Assembly (NCBI GenBank): GCA_934129945.1
Contig: CAKOXC010000011.1
Span: 1-28,506, forward strand
Source: an uncultured Bacilli bacterium
GTDB taxonomy: Bacteria > Bacillota_I > Bacilli_A > RF39 > UBA660
Direction: 5' to 3'
Length of the DNA stretch: 28,506 nucleotides
Made by a program: the position numbers and the translations under genes. Positions 7,423-15,162 of this stretch are shown here, in pieces; within the stretch, counting starts at the first letter, position 1; each line of letters begins with the position of its first letter. The notes beneath the pieces were generated by a model. It was not told where the DNA came from and ran no database searches. It worked only from the letters and a program-made list of their open reading frames with translations.

Positions 7423-9387
7423 TTAGCACATTCCTCCAGCTATAACATAATATTTTCCTACTGCGCCAGATTCTGTTAAATTACCAATTCTAAACATATA
7501 TGAACTTGATTTACTTGAATCACTAAAAGTTGAATACTTTCCAATTAATGTTGTAGTATCACTTCCCACTTTAAATAGTTTAGGATCAACTAAAGTATAT
7601 GTACCATTTTCATATGTAATTTGACTAGAATAATAAATATTTCCAGATGACGGTCCACCATCATTAGTAGAAACAATATATTTACATTCAAAATAGTCTT
7701 CTGTATAACATACGCCACCCGAAATTACATAATATTCTGCTACGCTACCATTTTCAGATAGGCTACCTATTTTAAACATATAATTATTAGATGTACTTGA
7801 ATTGCTAAATGTTGAATACTTTCCAACTAATGTTGTAGTATCGCTTCCTATATTAAATAATTTAGGATTAACTAAAGTATATGTACCATTTTCAAATTTA
7901 ACTTGATCAGAATAATAAATATTTCCAGATGATGCTCCACCATTATTAAAAGCTGTTACATATTCACATTCATAATAATCTTCTGTATAGCCATTATAAG
8001 CATTTAATAAATTATAATTAGCTTTTTCTAAAGTTGCATTATCAAGTTTTTCTACATTATACGTTTCTTCTCTAATTATATCATTATAATTAACTGTATT
8101 ATTTGTCGAATCTATAATATTTGATAATGCGAAAATATTTTTGGTATTAACTTTACTGTTTGAAACATTAATACTATTCTTATAGCCAATTTTTTCTCCA
8201 ATTTTTATAAGATTATTATATTTATATCCCATTAAACCTGCTGATGATGTTTTTAATTTAGGATATTTTTTACTCAAATTTGGTTTTGTTTCATATAACA
8301 GTGTCAACCAATCACTATCATCTGTCACATATACTGGATATTTTTTGCTTTTACTATCTAAATAAGTATCAATCTGATATTCTGCTAATGTTTGCGTTGA
8401 TTTATGAATTTTCATTGTATCATATGGAACAAAACTTTCACCATTATTTGAAATAAAATCTGACCAATTTGTACCATCTTTAACCTTATATTCCTTTTCA
8501 TCTACTACAAAATTAATATATTTAACTTTATCTTCTTTTTTTATAGTAATATCCTTTAAGGAATAATCGTCATTTTTGTTTTTACAATCTAAAATAATTT
8601 CATTACTACTTGTTGCCATCTTAAATGTTGATGTACATAAGGCACTAGTCTTAATTTCTTCTTTTGTCATATTTGAAGCATTTGTATTACCCATATAATA
8701 TACTTCATGATTTCCTGTTTCTAAGTGTGTTGCTTCAAATTTTCCATCACTTGTAATTGAAACATCTTGATGTTCTGAAAAAAACACTAGATTTCCTTCT
8801 GTTACTAAAACTTTATTATTATTTTCATTTTTATAAACTGTTCCATACATTGAATAAGTTTCGTCTACTAATTCCGTGTCTATTCCCACTGTTGCTTTAA
8901 AGATTTTTCCTTGATAATCATTCTGAGGAGTTTCCAAATATTTATATAAAATTTTTAATGTATACGTAACTTTACTTTTTGGCTCTATATTAATAGAAGT
9001 TTTTAAATAAGATTTATTTTGATTAGTTACTGATAGTGGTGTTTCACCTACTACACTACCAGTTTCATCTTCTAGTGTATAAACTAAATCTTCATTAAAT
9101 TCATTTGTGATTTTTTCCATATAAATATTATAATTTACTGGAACATTGCTTATATTTTCAACAGTAAATTTTTTTATACATGAATCACCAGGAATTATAT
9201 TACTGCAATTTATCTCTTGAGTCCCTGTAAATACAATATTTAATTCGTTTGTTTTAATAACTGTTTCTGTCTTATTGTTTTCTTTTATTTTTGCACTATA
9301 AAATGCATAAGTGACCCCTATTGCTGATAATAATACTGTTAATATGCCTAAAACTATTAACATACGTTTTTTATTTTTTATTTTCAT
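7423..9387 (-). CDS. Large secreted protein with TasA-like N terminus and two C-terminal repeats
   Basis: The 654-residue protein starts with a basic segment and a hydrophobic signal (LIVLGILTVLLSAIGV), then TYAFYSAKIKENNKT, a signal type found in TasA/camelysin-like proteins cut by SipW. Residues about 45-180 look like a TasA-like beta domain (INCSNIIPGDSCIKKFTVEN, a pattern of bacterial fibre or surface proteins). The middle is Lys/Asn-rich and beta-strand-like, with YKVKDGTNWSDF and YPVYVTDDSD-type segments. Residues 467-560 and 561-654 are tandem 94-residue repeats, about 69% identical by my count, each beginning YTEDY-EC and ending GG-C. Each repeat holds two or more Cys, so disulfides are possible. 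There is no LPXTG or C-terminal anchor helix, so it may be released or assembled into matrix. The start has a GAGGTAG site and the gene is monocistronic. Matrix or surface function is inference. Confidence 0.75.
   Translation of the reverse strand: MKIKNKKRMLIVLGILTVLLSAIGVTYAFYSAKIKENNKTETVIKTNELNIVFTGTQEINCSNIIPGDSCIKKFTVENISNVPVNYNIYMEKITNEFNEDLVYTLEDETGSVVGETPLSVTNQNKSYLKTSINIEPKSKVTYTLKILYKYLETPQNDYQGKIFKATVGIDTELVDETYSMYGTVYKNENNNKVLVTEGNLVFFSEHQDVSITSDGKFEATHLETGNHEVYYMGNTNASNMTKEEIKTSALCTSTFKMATSSNEIILDCKNKNDDYSLKDITIKKEDKVKYINFVVDEKEYKVKDGTNWSDFISNNGESFVPYDTMKIHKSTQTLAEYQIDTYLDSKSKKYPVYVTDDSDWLTLLYETKPNLSKKYPKLKTSSAGLMGYKYNNLIKIGEKIGYKNSINVSNSKVNTKNIFALSNIIDSTNNTVNYNDIIREETYNVEKLDNATLEKANYNLLNAYNGYTEDYYECEYVTAFNNGGASSGNIYYSDQVKFENGTYTLVNPKLFNIGSDTTTLVGKYSTFSNSSTSNNYMFKIGSLSENGSVAEYYVISGGVCYTEDYFECKYIVSTNDGGPSSGNIYYSSQITYENGTYTLVDPKLFKVGSDTTTLIGKYSTFSDSSKSSSYMFRIGNLTESGAVGKYYVIAGGMC
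7426..7989 (-). repeat. Two tandem 282-nt in-frame repeats
   Basis: Units at 7708-7989 and 7426-7707 encode residues 467-560 and 561-654 of the secreted protein. They align without gaps at 94 residues each, with 65 of 94 identical by my count. Confidence 0.85.
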
Positions 9388-9438
9388 AAATATCTACCTC
9401 TATTATAATTATATCTTTTTTTACTATTGAAGCAAATA

Positions 9439-9472
9439 AAAAGCAAAATGCTTTACACTATTTTGCTTTTTT
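9439..9472 (-). terminator. Terminator of the yqfC-to-yqzL operon
   Basis: AAAAGCAAAAT (9439-9449) pairs with ATTTTGCTTTT (9460-9470) around a 10-nt loop. It overlaps the stop codon of the small yqzL-like gene. Confidence 0.7.
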
Positions 9473-9538
9473 ATATTTTAAATAATATTCTATTTTTCCG
9501 GTTTCTTTAAATAAGTTCCAATATTCTTTTTTTGTCAT
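9458..9538 (-). CDS. yqzL: YqzL-like micro-protein (26 residues)
   Basis: This is an ATG-to-TAG frame of 26 codons with an AAAGGG site 8 nt upstream, immediately after era. The product begins MTKKEYWNLFKETGKIEYYL. The W--F-xTGxIxxYLxYK pattern matches the small YqzL family, which lies between era and recO in Bacillus; the position directly downstream of era supports it. The family function is unknown. It is shorter than the Bacillus protein because it ends right after the core motif. The stop codon lies inside the operon terminator, so this is the last gene of the transcript. recO does not follow. Confidence 0.75.
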   Translation of the reverse strand: MTKKEYWNLFKETGKIEYYLKYKKAK

Positions 9539-9583
9539 TTTAATTACCCTTTCTAATTATATAATGGGTAATTATTTTATTTT

Positions 9584-10468
9584 TTATTCAGTTTCATTAA
9601 AGCCAAACTCATTTATATATTTATCTTTATCACGCCAATTCTTAATTGTTTTAACATATAACTCTAGATAAACCTTTTTTCCAAGTAATTCTTCAATGTC
9701 TTGACGAGCAAGCATTCCAACTTTTTTTAGTCTTGCTCCTTGTTTACCAATAATTATTTTTTTTATGGCATCTCTATCAACTATAATATCAACATTAATA
9801 TTTATAATATCTTTTTTTTCTTCAAAATTTGTTGTTAGACAAGTTAAACTGTGTGGTACTTCTTCAATAGTTAAATGAAGTAATTTTTCTCTTACAAGTT
9901 CACTTATCATAAAATATTTAGAAACTGAAGTAATTGTATCATCATCATAATATTTTACATTATCAGTTAAATATTTTTTTATTACTTCTATAAGAGTTTC
10001 AATATTATCAAATTTCATAGCAGATACAGGAACTATATCTGCAAACTCTAATAAATCTTTGTATTGATTTATCATCATTATTAATTTTTCGTTATTAATT
10101 CTATCAATTTTATTCATTACCAAAATCACTGGAGTTTTATTGCCTTTTAAATCTTCAATTATTTTTTTATCCCCAGGTCCAAGACCCGTAGAAGCATCGA
10201 TAACAAATAAAATTGCATCAACATCATGCATTAATGAATAAGACTGTTTATTTAAAACTTTTCCTAATTTTTCTTTTGGCTTATGAATACCAGGAGTATC
10301 TACAAATACTATTTGACTATCTTCATCATTATACACTGCTTGAATTATATTTCTTGTTGTTTGGGCTTTATTTGAAGTGATGGCAACTTTATGTTCCACT
10401 ACTGCATTTAATAAAGTACTTTTTCCAACATTTGGTCGACCAATTAAACTTACAAATCCACTTCTCAT
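9584..10468 (-). CDS. era: GTPase Era
   Basis: The 294-residue GTPase binds 16S rRNA near its 3' end and aids 30S maturation. I start at ATG 10466-10468, which follows a strong CGGAGG site; an upstream extension to 10525 would run into dgkA. The G domain has GRPNVGKS (residues 10-17), the TTRN switch (37-40), DTPG (57-60) and NKID (about 120). The C-terminal KH domain has IIIGKQGARLKKVG and then DIEELLGKKVYLELYVK. It sits 14 nt after dgkA and is followed by the yqzL-like gene. This retains the Bacillus order dgkA-(cdd)-era-yqzL, except that cdd is missing. Confidence 0.96.
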   Translation of the reverse strand: MRSGFVSLIGRPNVGKSTLLNAVVEHKVAITSNKAQTTRNIIQAVYNDEDSQIVFVDTPGIHKPKEKLGKVLNKQSYSLMHDVDAILFVIDASTGLGPGDKKIIEDLKGNKTPVILVMNKIDRINNEKLIMMINQYKDLLEFADIVPVSAMKFDNIETLIEVIKKYLTDNVKYYDDDTITSVSKYFMISELVREKLLHLTIEEVPHSLTCLTTNFEEKKDIININVDIIVDRDAIKKIIIGKQGARLKKVGMLARQDIEELLGKKVYLELYVKTIKNWRDKDKYINEFGFNETE

Positions 10469-10482
10469 AAAAACCTCCGTTA

Positions 10483-10878
10483 CTAAAACATATTTACAAA
10501 ATATGGTCCAAATACAAATAAACAAATTACTACTGCTACAAGTGATAAAACAAAACTAGCTGCACTTCCACAATCTTTAGCAATCTTAGCTAGTGGATTA
10601 ATCTCTAATGTAGTTAAATCAACTGCTGCTTCAATTGCTGTATTAACAAGTTCCATACCTAAAATTATTCCTAAGGCAATAAATACAATTGCCCACTCAG
10701 ACAACTTAATCCTAAAAAATAATCCTAAAATTACAGTAAATGTTGTAGCTATTGCATGAACCCACATACTTTGTTCATATCTATAAGCATACATTAAACC
10801 TTCAACAGAAAATTTTATGCTTCTAAAAAAGCGCATTATTCCTTTTTTCTTTATTTCATCTCGTGATACATATTTCAT
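10483..10878 (-). CDS. dgkA: Diacylglycerol/undecaprenol kinase DgkA
   Basis: This 131-residue membrane enzyme has three predicted helices after a short amphipathic N terminus (FRSIKFSVEGLMYAYRYEQS). The active-site stretch is clear: GMELVNTAIEAAVDL, then LAKIAKDCGSAA (the family AKDxxA motif). Gram-positive members mostly phosphorylate undecaprenol, feeding the lipid carrier pool for cell-wall synthesis. The start overlaps the last 23 nt of ybeY, with AGGAGAGG as ribosome site. The gap to era is 14 nt, so it belongs to the same transcript. Confidence 0.93.
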   Translation of the reverse strand: MKYVSRDEIKKKGIMRFFRSIKFSVEGLMYAYRYEQSMWVHAIATTFTVILGLFFRIKLSEWAIVFIALGIILGMELVNTAIEAAVDLTTLEINPLAKIAKDCGSAASFVLSLVAVVICLFVFGPYFVNMF

Positions 10879-11302
10879 TTAACAACCTCTCCTGCAAATC
10901 AAACATAATTTTTTCTTCTTCTTTACTATTTACATGATCATATCCTAAAAGATGTAGTAACCCATGACAAGCTAAAAAAGCAAGTTCTCTTTTTTCTGTA
11001 TGACCATATTCTTTTGCTTGACTAATCATTTTAGGAATACATATATATATATCACCTAAAACTCTTATGTTATTATACACTAAATCTTCGTTATCTTCAA
11101 ATGCAAATGAAATAACGTCAGTTACTCTATCTATGTTTCTATATTCTTTATTTATTTTATGAATAGTTTCTTCATCAACAAATATAACACTAAATACAGC
11201 ATTTTCTACCTTTTGATCTTCTAGTGTATGAGAAAATACTTCGTCTAGAAAACTATAATCTTTGTCATATCCATATTCATCAGTTATCGTAATATCATTC
11301 AT
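10856..11302 (-). CDS. ybeY: Endoribonuclease / rRNA maturation factor YbeY
   Basis: The 148-residue protein carries the zinc-binding motif H-x3-H-x5-H (HGLLHLLGYDH, His 113, 117, 123) and the upstream RNIDRVTDVISFAF and LGDIYI strands typical of YbeY. The enzyme takes part in 16S rRNA 3' end processing and ribosome quality control. I start at ATG 11300-11302, which shares one base with the vanZ stop (TAATG), so translation is probably coupled. A longer frame starting at 11368 lies inside vanZ. It overlaps dgkA by 23 nt. Confidence 0.94.
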   Translation of the reverse strand: MNDITITDEYGYDKDYSFLDEVFSHTLEDQKVENAVFSVIFVDEETIHKINKEYRNIDRVTDVISFAFEDNEDLVYNNIRVLGDIYICIPKMISQAKEYGHTEKRELAFLACHGLLHLLGYDHVNSKEEEKIMFDLQERLLNEICITR

Positions 11303-11916
11303 TAAAACCACCAAATCCCCATTATTTTTAAAAAGTATAATACTATTAAAATAGTAAGAACAATACATACTATATTATAAACAAAATCACGTTGTAAAAA
11401 TTTAGGTAAGTGTTTTTTTATAGCACATAATCCAATATATAGTAAAAAACCTATTATAGCACCACACACATTTAAAATAATATCATCAATATCAAAACTT
11501 CTACCAATTTGAAGTTGCACTACTTCCACTGTTAAACTCGAAATTACACTTACAGCTAAAATATGTGATACTTTACTTGCTTTTATATATCCTGAAACAA
11601 AATATCCAAATGGAATAAAAATAACTATATTTCCAATTACATTATACATAAATAATTTGCTACCAACTTCATATCTTGTAATTTCTGTAAATGGAATTAG
11701 ATTATATCCACCTGATGTGTTTGTTTCTACATTTGTAAGTAATTGATATAAAAGTAATACATATATTATAAAAATCAAATTTAAAAACTCTTTATAAAAA
11801 ATAAATTTTTCTTTATGTATTGATAAATAAGTAAGTCTTATTGTTGATAAGATAACAACAAATATAACTAACATAGGCCATGTACTACTTATTGCATTTT
11901 GTACTGTTTGTAACAT
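11302..11916 (-). CDS. VanZ-family membrane protein
   Basis: This 204-residue protein has about five predicted transmembrane helices. The VanZ family pattern is visible: NLIPF (about residue 73), GNIVIFIPFGYF (about 95-106), then E-x2-Q-x2-GRSFDIDDIILNVCGAIIGF. In vancomycin-resistance operons VanZ gives low-level teicoplanin resistance; most genomic VanZ-like proteins have no known role. Its location is unusual: it stands where Bacillus has phoH and pgpH, between yqfD and ybeY. One nucleotide separates it from yqfD, and its stop overlaps the ybeY start, so it is locked into the operon. Confidence 0.9.
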   Translation of the reverse strand: MLQTVQNAISSTWPMLVIFVVILSTIRLTYLSIHKEKFIFYKEFLNLIFIIYVLLLYQLLTNVETNTSGGYNLIPFTEITRYEVGSKLFMYNVIGNIVIFIPFGYFVSGYIKASKVSHILAVSVISSLTVEVVQLQIGRSFDIDDIILNVCGAIIGFLLYIGLCAIKKHLPKFLQRDFVYNIVCIVLTILIVLYFLKIMGIWWF

Positions 11917-11917
11917 A

Positions 11918-13063
11918 TTATTCTACCTCTTTTTCTTCTTCAATAAAATTTTCTTGTTTAGAAATAATTTCTTCAACTGAAGTAAAAACTTCTACATACA
12001 TTGTACTATTATTTACGTCTTTTTTCAAAACTTTTTGATTAATAATATGTTCTTTTTCACTCAATTTCATTTTAATCTTCTCATTTGATAATTCTAAAGC
12101 CTTAGTTAGAGCTTGTTCTTCACTGAATTTATAGTTTTTATTTTCAACTTCATATTCATTTAGTAATATGAAATTTACACCCAATATTTTAAATAATTTC
12201 TTCTTTTTTGTAACATAATTTTTAAGTCTACTACGAAATATTTTTTTATCATTTACGGCAAAGTTATATCTTTTTTTACCAGTAGTTTTTGATTTTGTAT
12301 AATTAAGAGGAAGTTTTACATTCGATGAATACCATACTTCTGCATAAACTTCACCATTTGCACAAACACTATTTTTTACTTCTTCGTTAAATTTTATTGA
12401 GCCACTTATTAAAATATCGCCCTCATTTACATAATCACCAACATTTTTTAATTCTTGACCCTTAGTATAGTTAATCTTTCTTATTACACCACTTTTTTTA
12501 GCAACTAAATTACATTTTGAATCATCATTTTTAATATCTGTTATAATTCGTTCTTCAACTCTTACTACATAAATCATTCCTTTTTTTTCAATCTCAAGCC
12601 ATTCTAAATTCTTTGGATACTTTTTTAATATTTTATTTTTTATTTGATTTAATTCTTTATAATTTTTTTTCCAAGTAAATTTTTTTATGCCATAATCCTC
12701 TAAAGAACTGGCTACTATATCTCTTATATATTTTTTAGAGTGTATTACACGTACAGATATTATTGTATTAGAAAATATAAACAAAAGGATAATAGCCAGT
12801 AGAATATTTAAAAAAAATACCTTTTTTGCTTTAATTATATTTATAATTTTATCTAGTCCTGTGCTTCCTTTAATATTAAATTTATAACTTACTAAATATT
12901 TTTTTAATTTAAAATAATCTTCTAACATAACTTCAAATTCTAATTCATTTTTTTGGTAATTTATTTTAGAAATACTTATACCTAATTCAAATATTTTTAA
13001 TAATAATTTATTTTTATTTTTGGCTTTAACAGATACTATTAACTTATGATTTTTATTTTTCAT
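11918..13063 (-). CDS. yqfD: Sporulation protein YqfD
   Basis: The 381-residue YqfD-family protein has an N-terminal soluble domain (about 1-85) with short strands (SVKAKNKN, ISKINY), one clear transmembrane helix (about 92-112, VFFLNILLAIILLFIFSNTI), and a large outer domain. In the outer domain IISVRVIHSKKY, GIKK, LEWLEIEKKGMIYVVRVEERI and AKKSGVIRKI follow the family pattern. In Bacillus the gene is expressed in the mother cell under sigma-E with yqfC and is needed for efficient sporulation. Its start overlaps yqfC by 11 nt with a GAGGATG site. The C-terminal tail is acidic (EEEKEVE). Confidence 0.88.
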   Translation of the reverse strand: MKNKNHKLIVSVKAKNKNKLLLKIFELGISISKINYQKNELEFEVMLEDYFKLKKYLVSYKFNIKGSTGLDKIINIIKAKKVFFLNILLAIILLFIFSNTIISVRVIHSKKYIRDIVASSLEDYGIKKFTWKKNYKELNQIKNKILKKYPKNLEWLEIEKKGMIYVVRVEERIITDIKNDDSKCNLVAKKSGVIRKINYTKGQELKNVGDYVNEGDILISGSIKFNEEVKNSVCANGEVYAEVWYSSNVKLPLNYTKSKTTGKKRYNFAVNDKKIFRSRLKNYVTKKKKLFKILGVNFILLNEYEVENKNYKFSEEQALTKALELSNEKIKMKLSEKEHIINQKVLKKDVNNSTMYVEVFTSVEEIISKQENFIEEEKEVE

Positions 13064-13301
13064 TTATCATCCTCACTGTATCTATATTTCCTTTAATTAA
13101 AATTTCTTCTTTATTCATTTCAAGGATTTTAATATTTTCACCCTTAATATCAAGTACAAATTTTTCAAATTTTAACATCAAATTTTTATCATTAAGTTTT
13201 AATAATTTTTGATAATTATATGCATGAAGTTTATCTTCAAATATATCAATATAATACTCATGATCTATTAAAAAATCACGTAAATTATTAATTATTTTCA
13301 T
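13053..13301 (-). CDS. yqfC: Sporulation protein YqfC (YabP/YqfC family)
   Basis: This 82-residue protein fits the small YabP/YqfC beta-rich family by size, by the IDIFEDKLHAYNYQKLLKLN core, by the C-terminal IKILEMNKEEILIKGNI segment, and by lying directly upstream of yqfD, which it overlaps by 11 nt. The ribosome site is AAGGTGAT. It is the first gene of the operon that runs to the yqzL-like gene. A terminator ends the gene upstream, so a promoter must lie in the 24-nt gap or inside the upstream gene's 3' end. I did not find a convincing sigma-E match there. Confidence 0.85.
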   Translation of the reverse strand: MKIINNLRDFLIDHEYYIDIFEDKLHAYNYQKLLKLNDKNLMLKFEKFVLDIKGENIKILEMNKEEILIKGNIDTVRMINEK

Positions 13302-13324
13302 GGTATCACCTTATGAAAATATAT

Positions 13325-13351
13325 GAAAAAAGACTCAAAATAATGAGTCTT
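13325..13351 (-). terminator. Terminator of the Rpn-type gene
   Basis: AGACTCA (13331-13337) pairs with TGAGTCT (13344-13350), with a run of six T on the minus strand. It overlaps the stop codon of the upstream gene. Confidence 0.75.
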
Positions 13352-14192
13352 ATATTTTAAGGTTTTGAATTTCTTCTGTTGATAAATCAGTAACTTTTGC
13401 TATATTTTCAATACTCGTACCCATAGCTAACATTTTCTTTGCTATTTCTAACTTTTCTTCTTTTTTTCCAGATTCAATACCTTCTTCAATACCTTCTAAT
13501 CTTTCACTGTTTAGAATCATTTCTTGATCTTCTTCTGGATCAAATAATATCTCGGCAAATTCTTCTGCACTTAATTTCTTCTTAAACTTTTCCATTATCT
13601 TACCCCTTATCTTACTTCCTTGTACAAGTTCTTCCATTTTTTTAATACTTGTACAATTTAGCATCGCAAGATTCTTTTCTTTCTCGCTAATATTATTATA
13701 ATCCATTTCTTTATATTTGCCTAGATATATTTCATGTATTGTTATTTTTTCATCTCTTACTTTATTTTTCTCATCATACATTCTTTTGGTTGTATTTATT
13801 ATATCTTCATCTATTTCACATAAATAGTTATTTATATTTATTTGATATAACTTAAATTCTTTTTTATAGTTCTTATCATATTTAAATATTTGTAATATTA
13901 CTTTTGCTACATAACATAAATTTCTATTATCTAGATAATCTCTTTTAAAATTATTAGCTTCAATATTTAAAAATGTATTTGATTCTTTATCTCTTAAACA
14001 TAAATCTACTCTATTTCTTGTATCTTTTATATTTATAACCATCAATTCTTCACTCGTTAAATCAAAGCTATTTAAATCTAACTCGAAGTAATCTTTAAAT
14101 ATTTCATTTAATAATTCTCTAAATTCACTACATTCTTTAAACATACTTTTAAATATACAATCAGTAAGTAATGAGACTTTTTTCATTTGCAT
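13350..14192 (-). CDS. Rpn-family PD-(D/E)XK nuclease / transposase-like protein
   Basis: The 280-residue protein resembles the Rpn/PDDEXK_2 family, known for recombination-promoting nucleases and long annotated as transposases. The N terminus (LLTDCIFKSMFKECSEFREL) and the core RVDLCL then FLNIEANN match the family, with Asp63 and Glu78 as likely metal ligands. The third active-site position is normally a Gln (ExQ); here it is Asn80. The C-terminal half has EGIEEGIESGKKEEKLEIAK and a helix-turn-helix-like end (IENIAKVTDLSTEEIQNL), also typical. It has an AGGAGG site and its own terminator, so it is a free-standing gene between two housekeeping operons. Such genes are often mobile; I saw no inverted repeats or target duplication at its edges. 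Confidence 0.8.
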   Translation of the reverse strand: MQMKKVSLLTDCIFKSMFKECSEFRELLNEIFKDYFELDLNSFDLTSEELMVINIKDTRNRVDLCLRDKESNTFLNIEANNFKRDYLDNRNLCYVAKVILQIFKYDKNYKKEFKLYQININNYLCEIDEDIINTTKRMYDEKNKVRDEKITIHEIYLGKYKEMDYNNISEKEKNLAMLNCTSIKKMEELVQGSKIRGKIMEKFKKKLSAEEFAEILFDPEEDQEMILNSERLEGIEEGIESGKKEEKLEIAKKMLAMGTSIENIAKVTDLSTEEIQNLKI

Positions 14193-14262
14193 TATTATTG
14201 CACCTCCTACTATCTTATTACAAAAAAATGTCTCATTTCCTTTTTTTTCTTATTAATTTCTT

Positions 14263-14289
14263 AAAAAAAATAGCAATTTCTTGCTATTT
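14263..14289 (-). terminator. Terminator after miaA
   Basis: AAATAGCAA (14268-14276) pairs with TTGCTATTT (14281-14289), followed on the minus strand by a run of T. It ends the yqeG-to-miaA transcript. Confidence 0.75.
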
Positions 14290-15144
14290 ATCACCATTAT
14301 CTATAAATTTAATTACTTCTTCTACTGTGTTATTAAAATTATCATAAAAAACATCAAACCATTCAATATTCATCTGATTATTAAACCAAGTATATTGTCT
14401 TTTAGCATAATGTCTTGAATTTTTCTTTATTAAATCCAATGCTTCTTCTAAAGTACATTCATTATTAAAATATTTAAACAATTCTTTATAACCTATCACA
14501 GTATTTAAAGCTTTACAATTAACTTTTTTATCATAAAAATATTTTGCTTCTTTTAATAATCCATTTTCCATCATTTTATCTACACGTTCATTTATTATTT
14601 TATAAAGTTTATCTCTTGATGTAGTAAGTCCTATAAAATAAACATTTTTATATAATAGTTTTGGTTCTGCAACATTTTCTTCTTTTCTATTTAAAAATCT
14701 TATTAATCTTTTTCTATTATTTACATGTATATTCATATCTTTATCTTTTTTAACACATAAATCATATAATTCTTCGTTTGTTAGATTATCATAAGTATTA
14801 TTATCCTCATCATTAGAAAAGCGATAATCAAATAAGGCTGATTTTAAATATAATCCTGATCCTCCAACAAAAATAATATTTTTATTTTTATTTTCTTCTA
14901 TTATTTTTCTAGCATCTTTTTGATAATCAAAAATAGTATAATTATCTTCTAAATTACAAATATCAAAAAGATAATGTTTTATTCCTTCTTTTTCTTCTTT
15001 TGTTACTTTAGCTGTAGCTATATCCATTTCTTTATAAACTTGCATGGCATCACAGTTAACTATTATTCCATTATATTTTTTAGCAAGTTCTACACTCATT
15101 TTTGTTTTACCAACTCCAGTTGGCCCAACTACACAAATTATCAT
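14284..15144 (-). CDS. miaA: tRNA dimethylallyltransferase MiaA
   Basis: The 286-residue enzyme transfers a dimethylallyl group to A37 of tRNAs that read codons starting with U. Visible are the P-loop GPTGVGKT (7-14), NCDAMQVYKEMDIATAKV (the DxxQvY substrate motif), VGGSGLYLKS and the C-terminal YAKRQYTWFNNQ motif. Length is a little short of the usual 300-310 but no core motif is missing. The start has an AAAGG site. It is 18 nt downstream of mutL, last in its operon. Confidence 0.96.
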   Translation of the reverse strand: MIICVVGPTGVGKTKMSVELAKKYNGIIVNCDAMQVYKEMDIATAKVTKEEKEGIKHYLFDICNLEDNYTIFDYQKDARKIIEENKNKNIIFVGGSGLYLKSALFDYRFSNDEDNNTYDNLTNEELYDLCVKKDKDMNIHVNNRKRLIRFLNRKEENVAEPKLLYKNVYFIGLTTSRDKLYKIINERVDKMMENGLLKEAKYFYDKKVNCKALNTVIGYKELFKYFNNECTLEEALDLIKKNSRHYAKRQYTWFNNQMNIEWFDVFYDNFNNTVEEVIKFIDNGDK

Positions 15145-15162
15145 ATCTTAACCTTTCTAATA

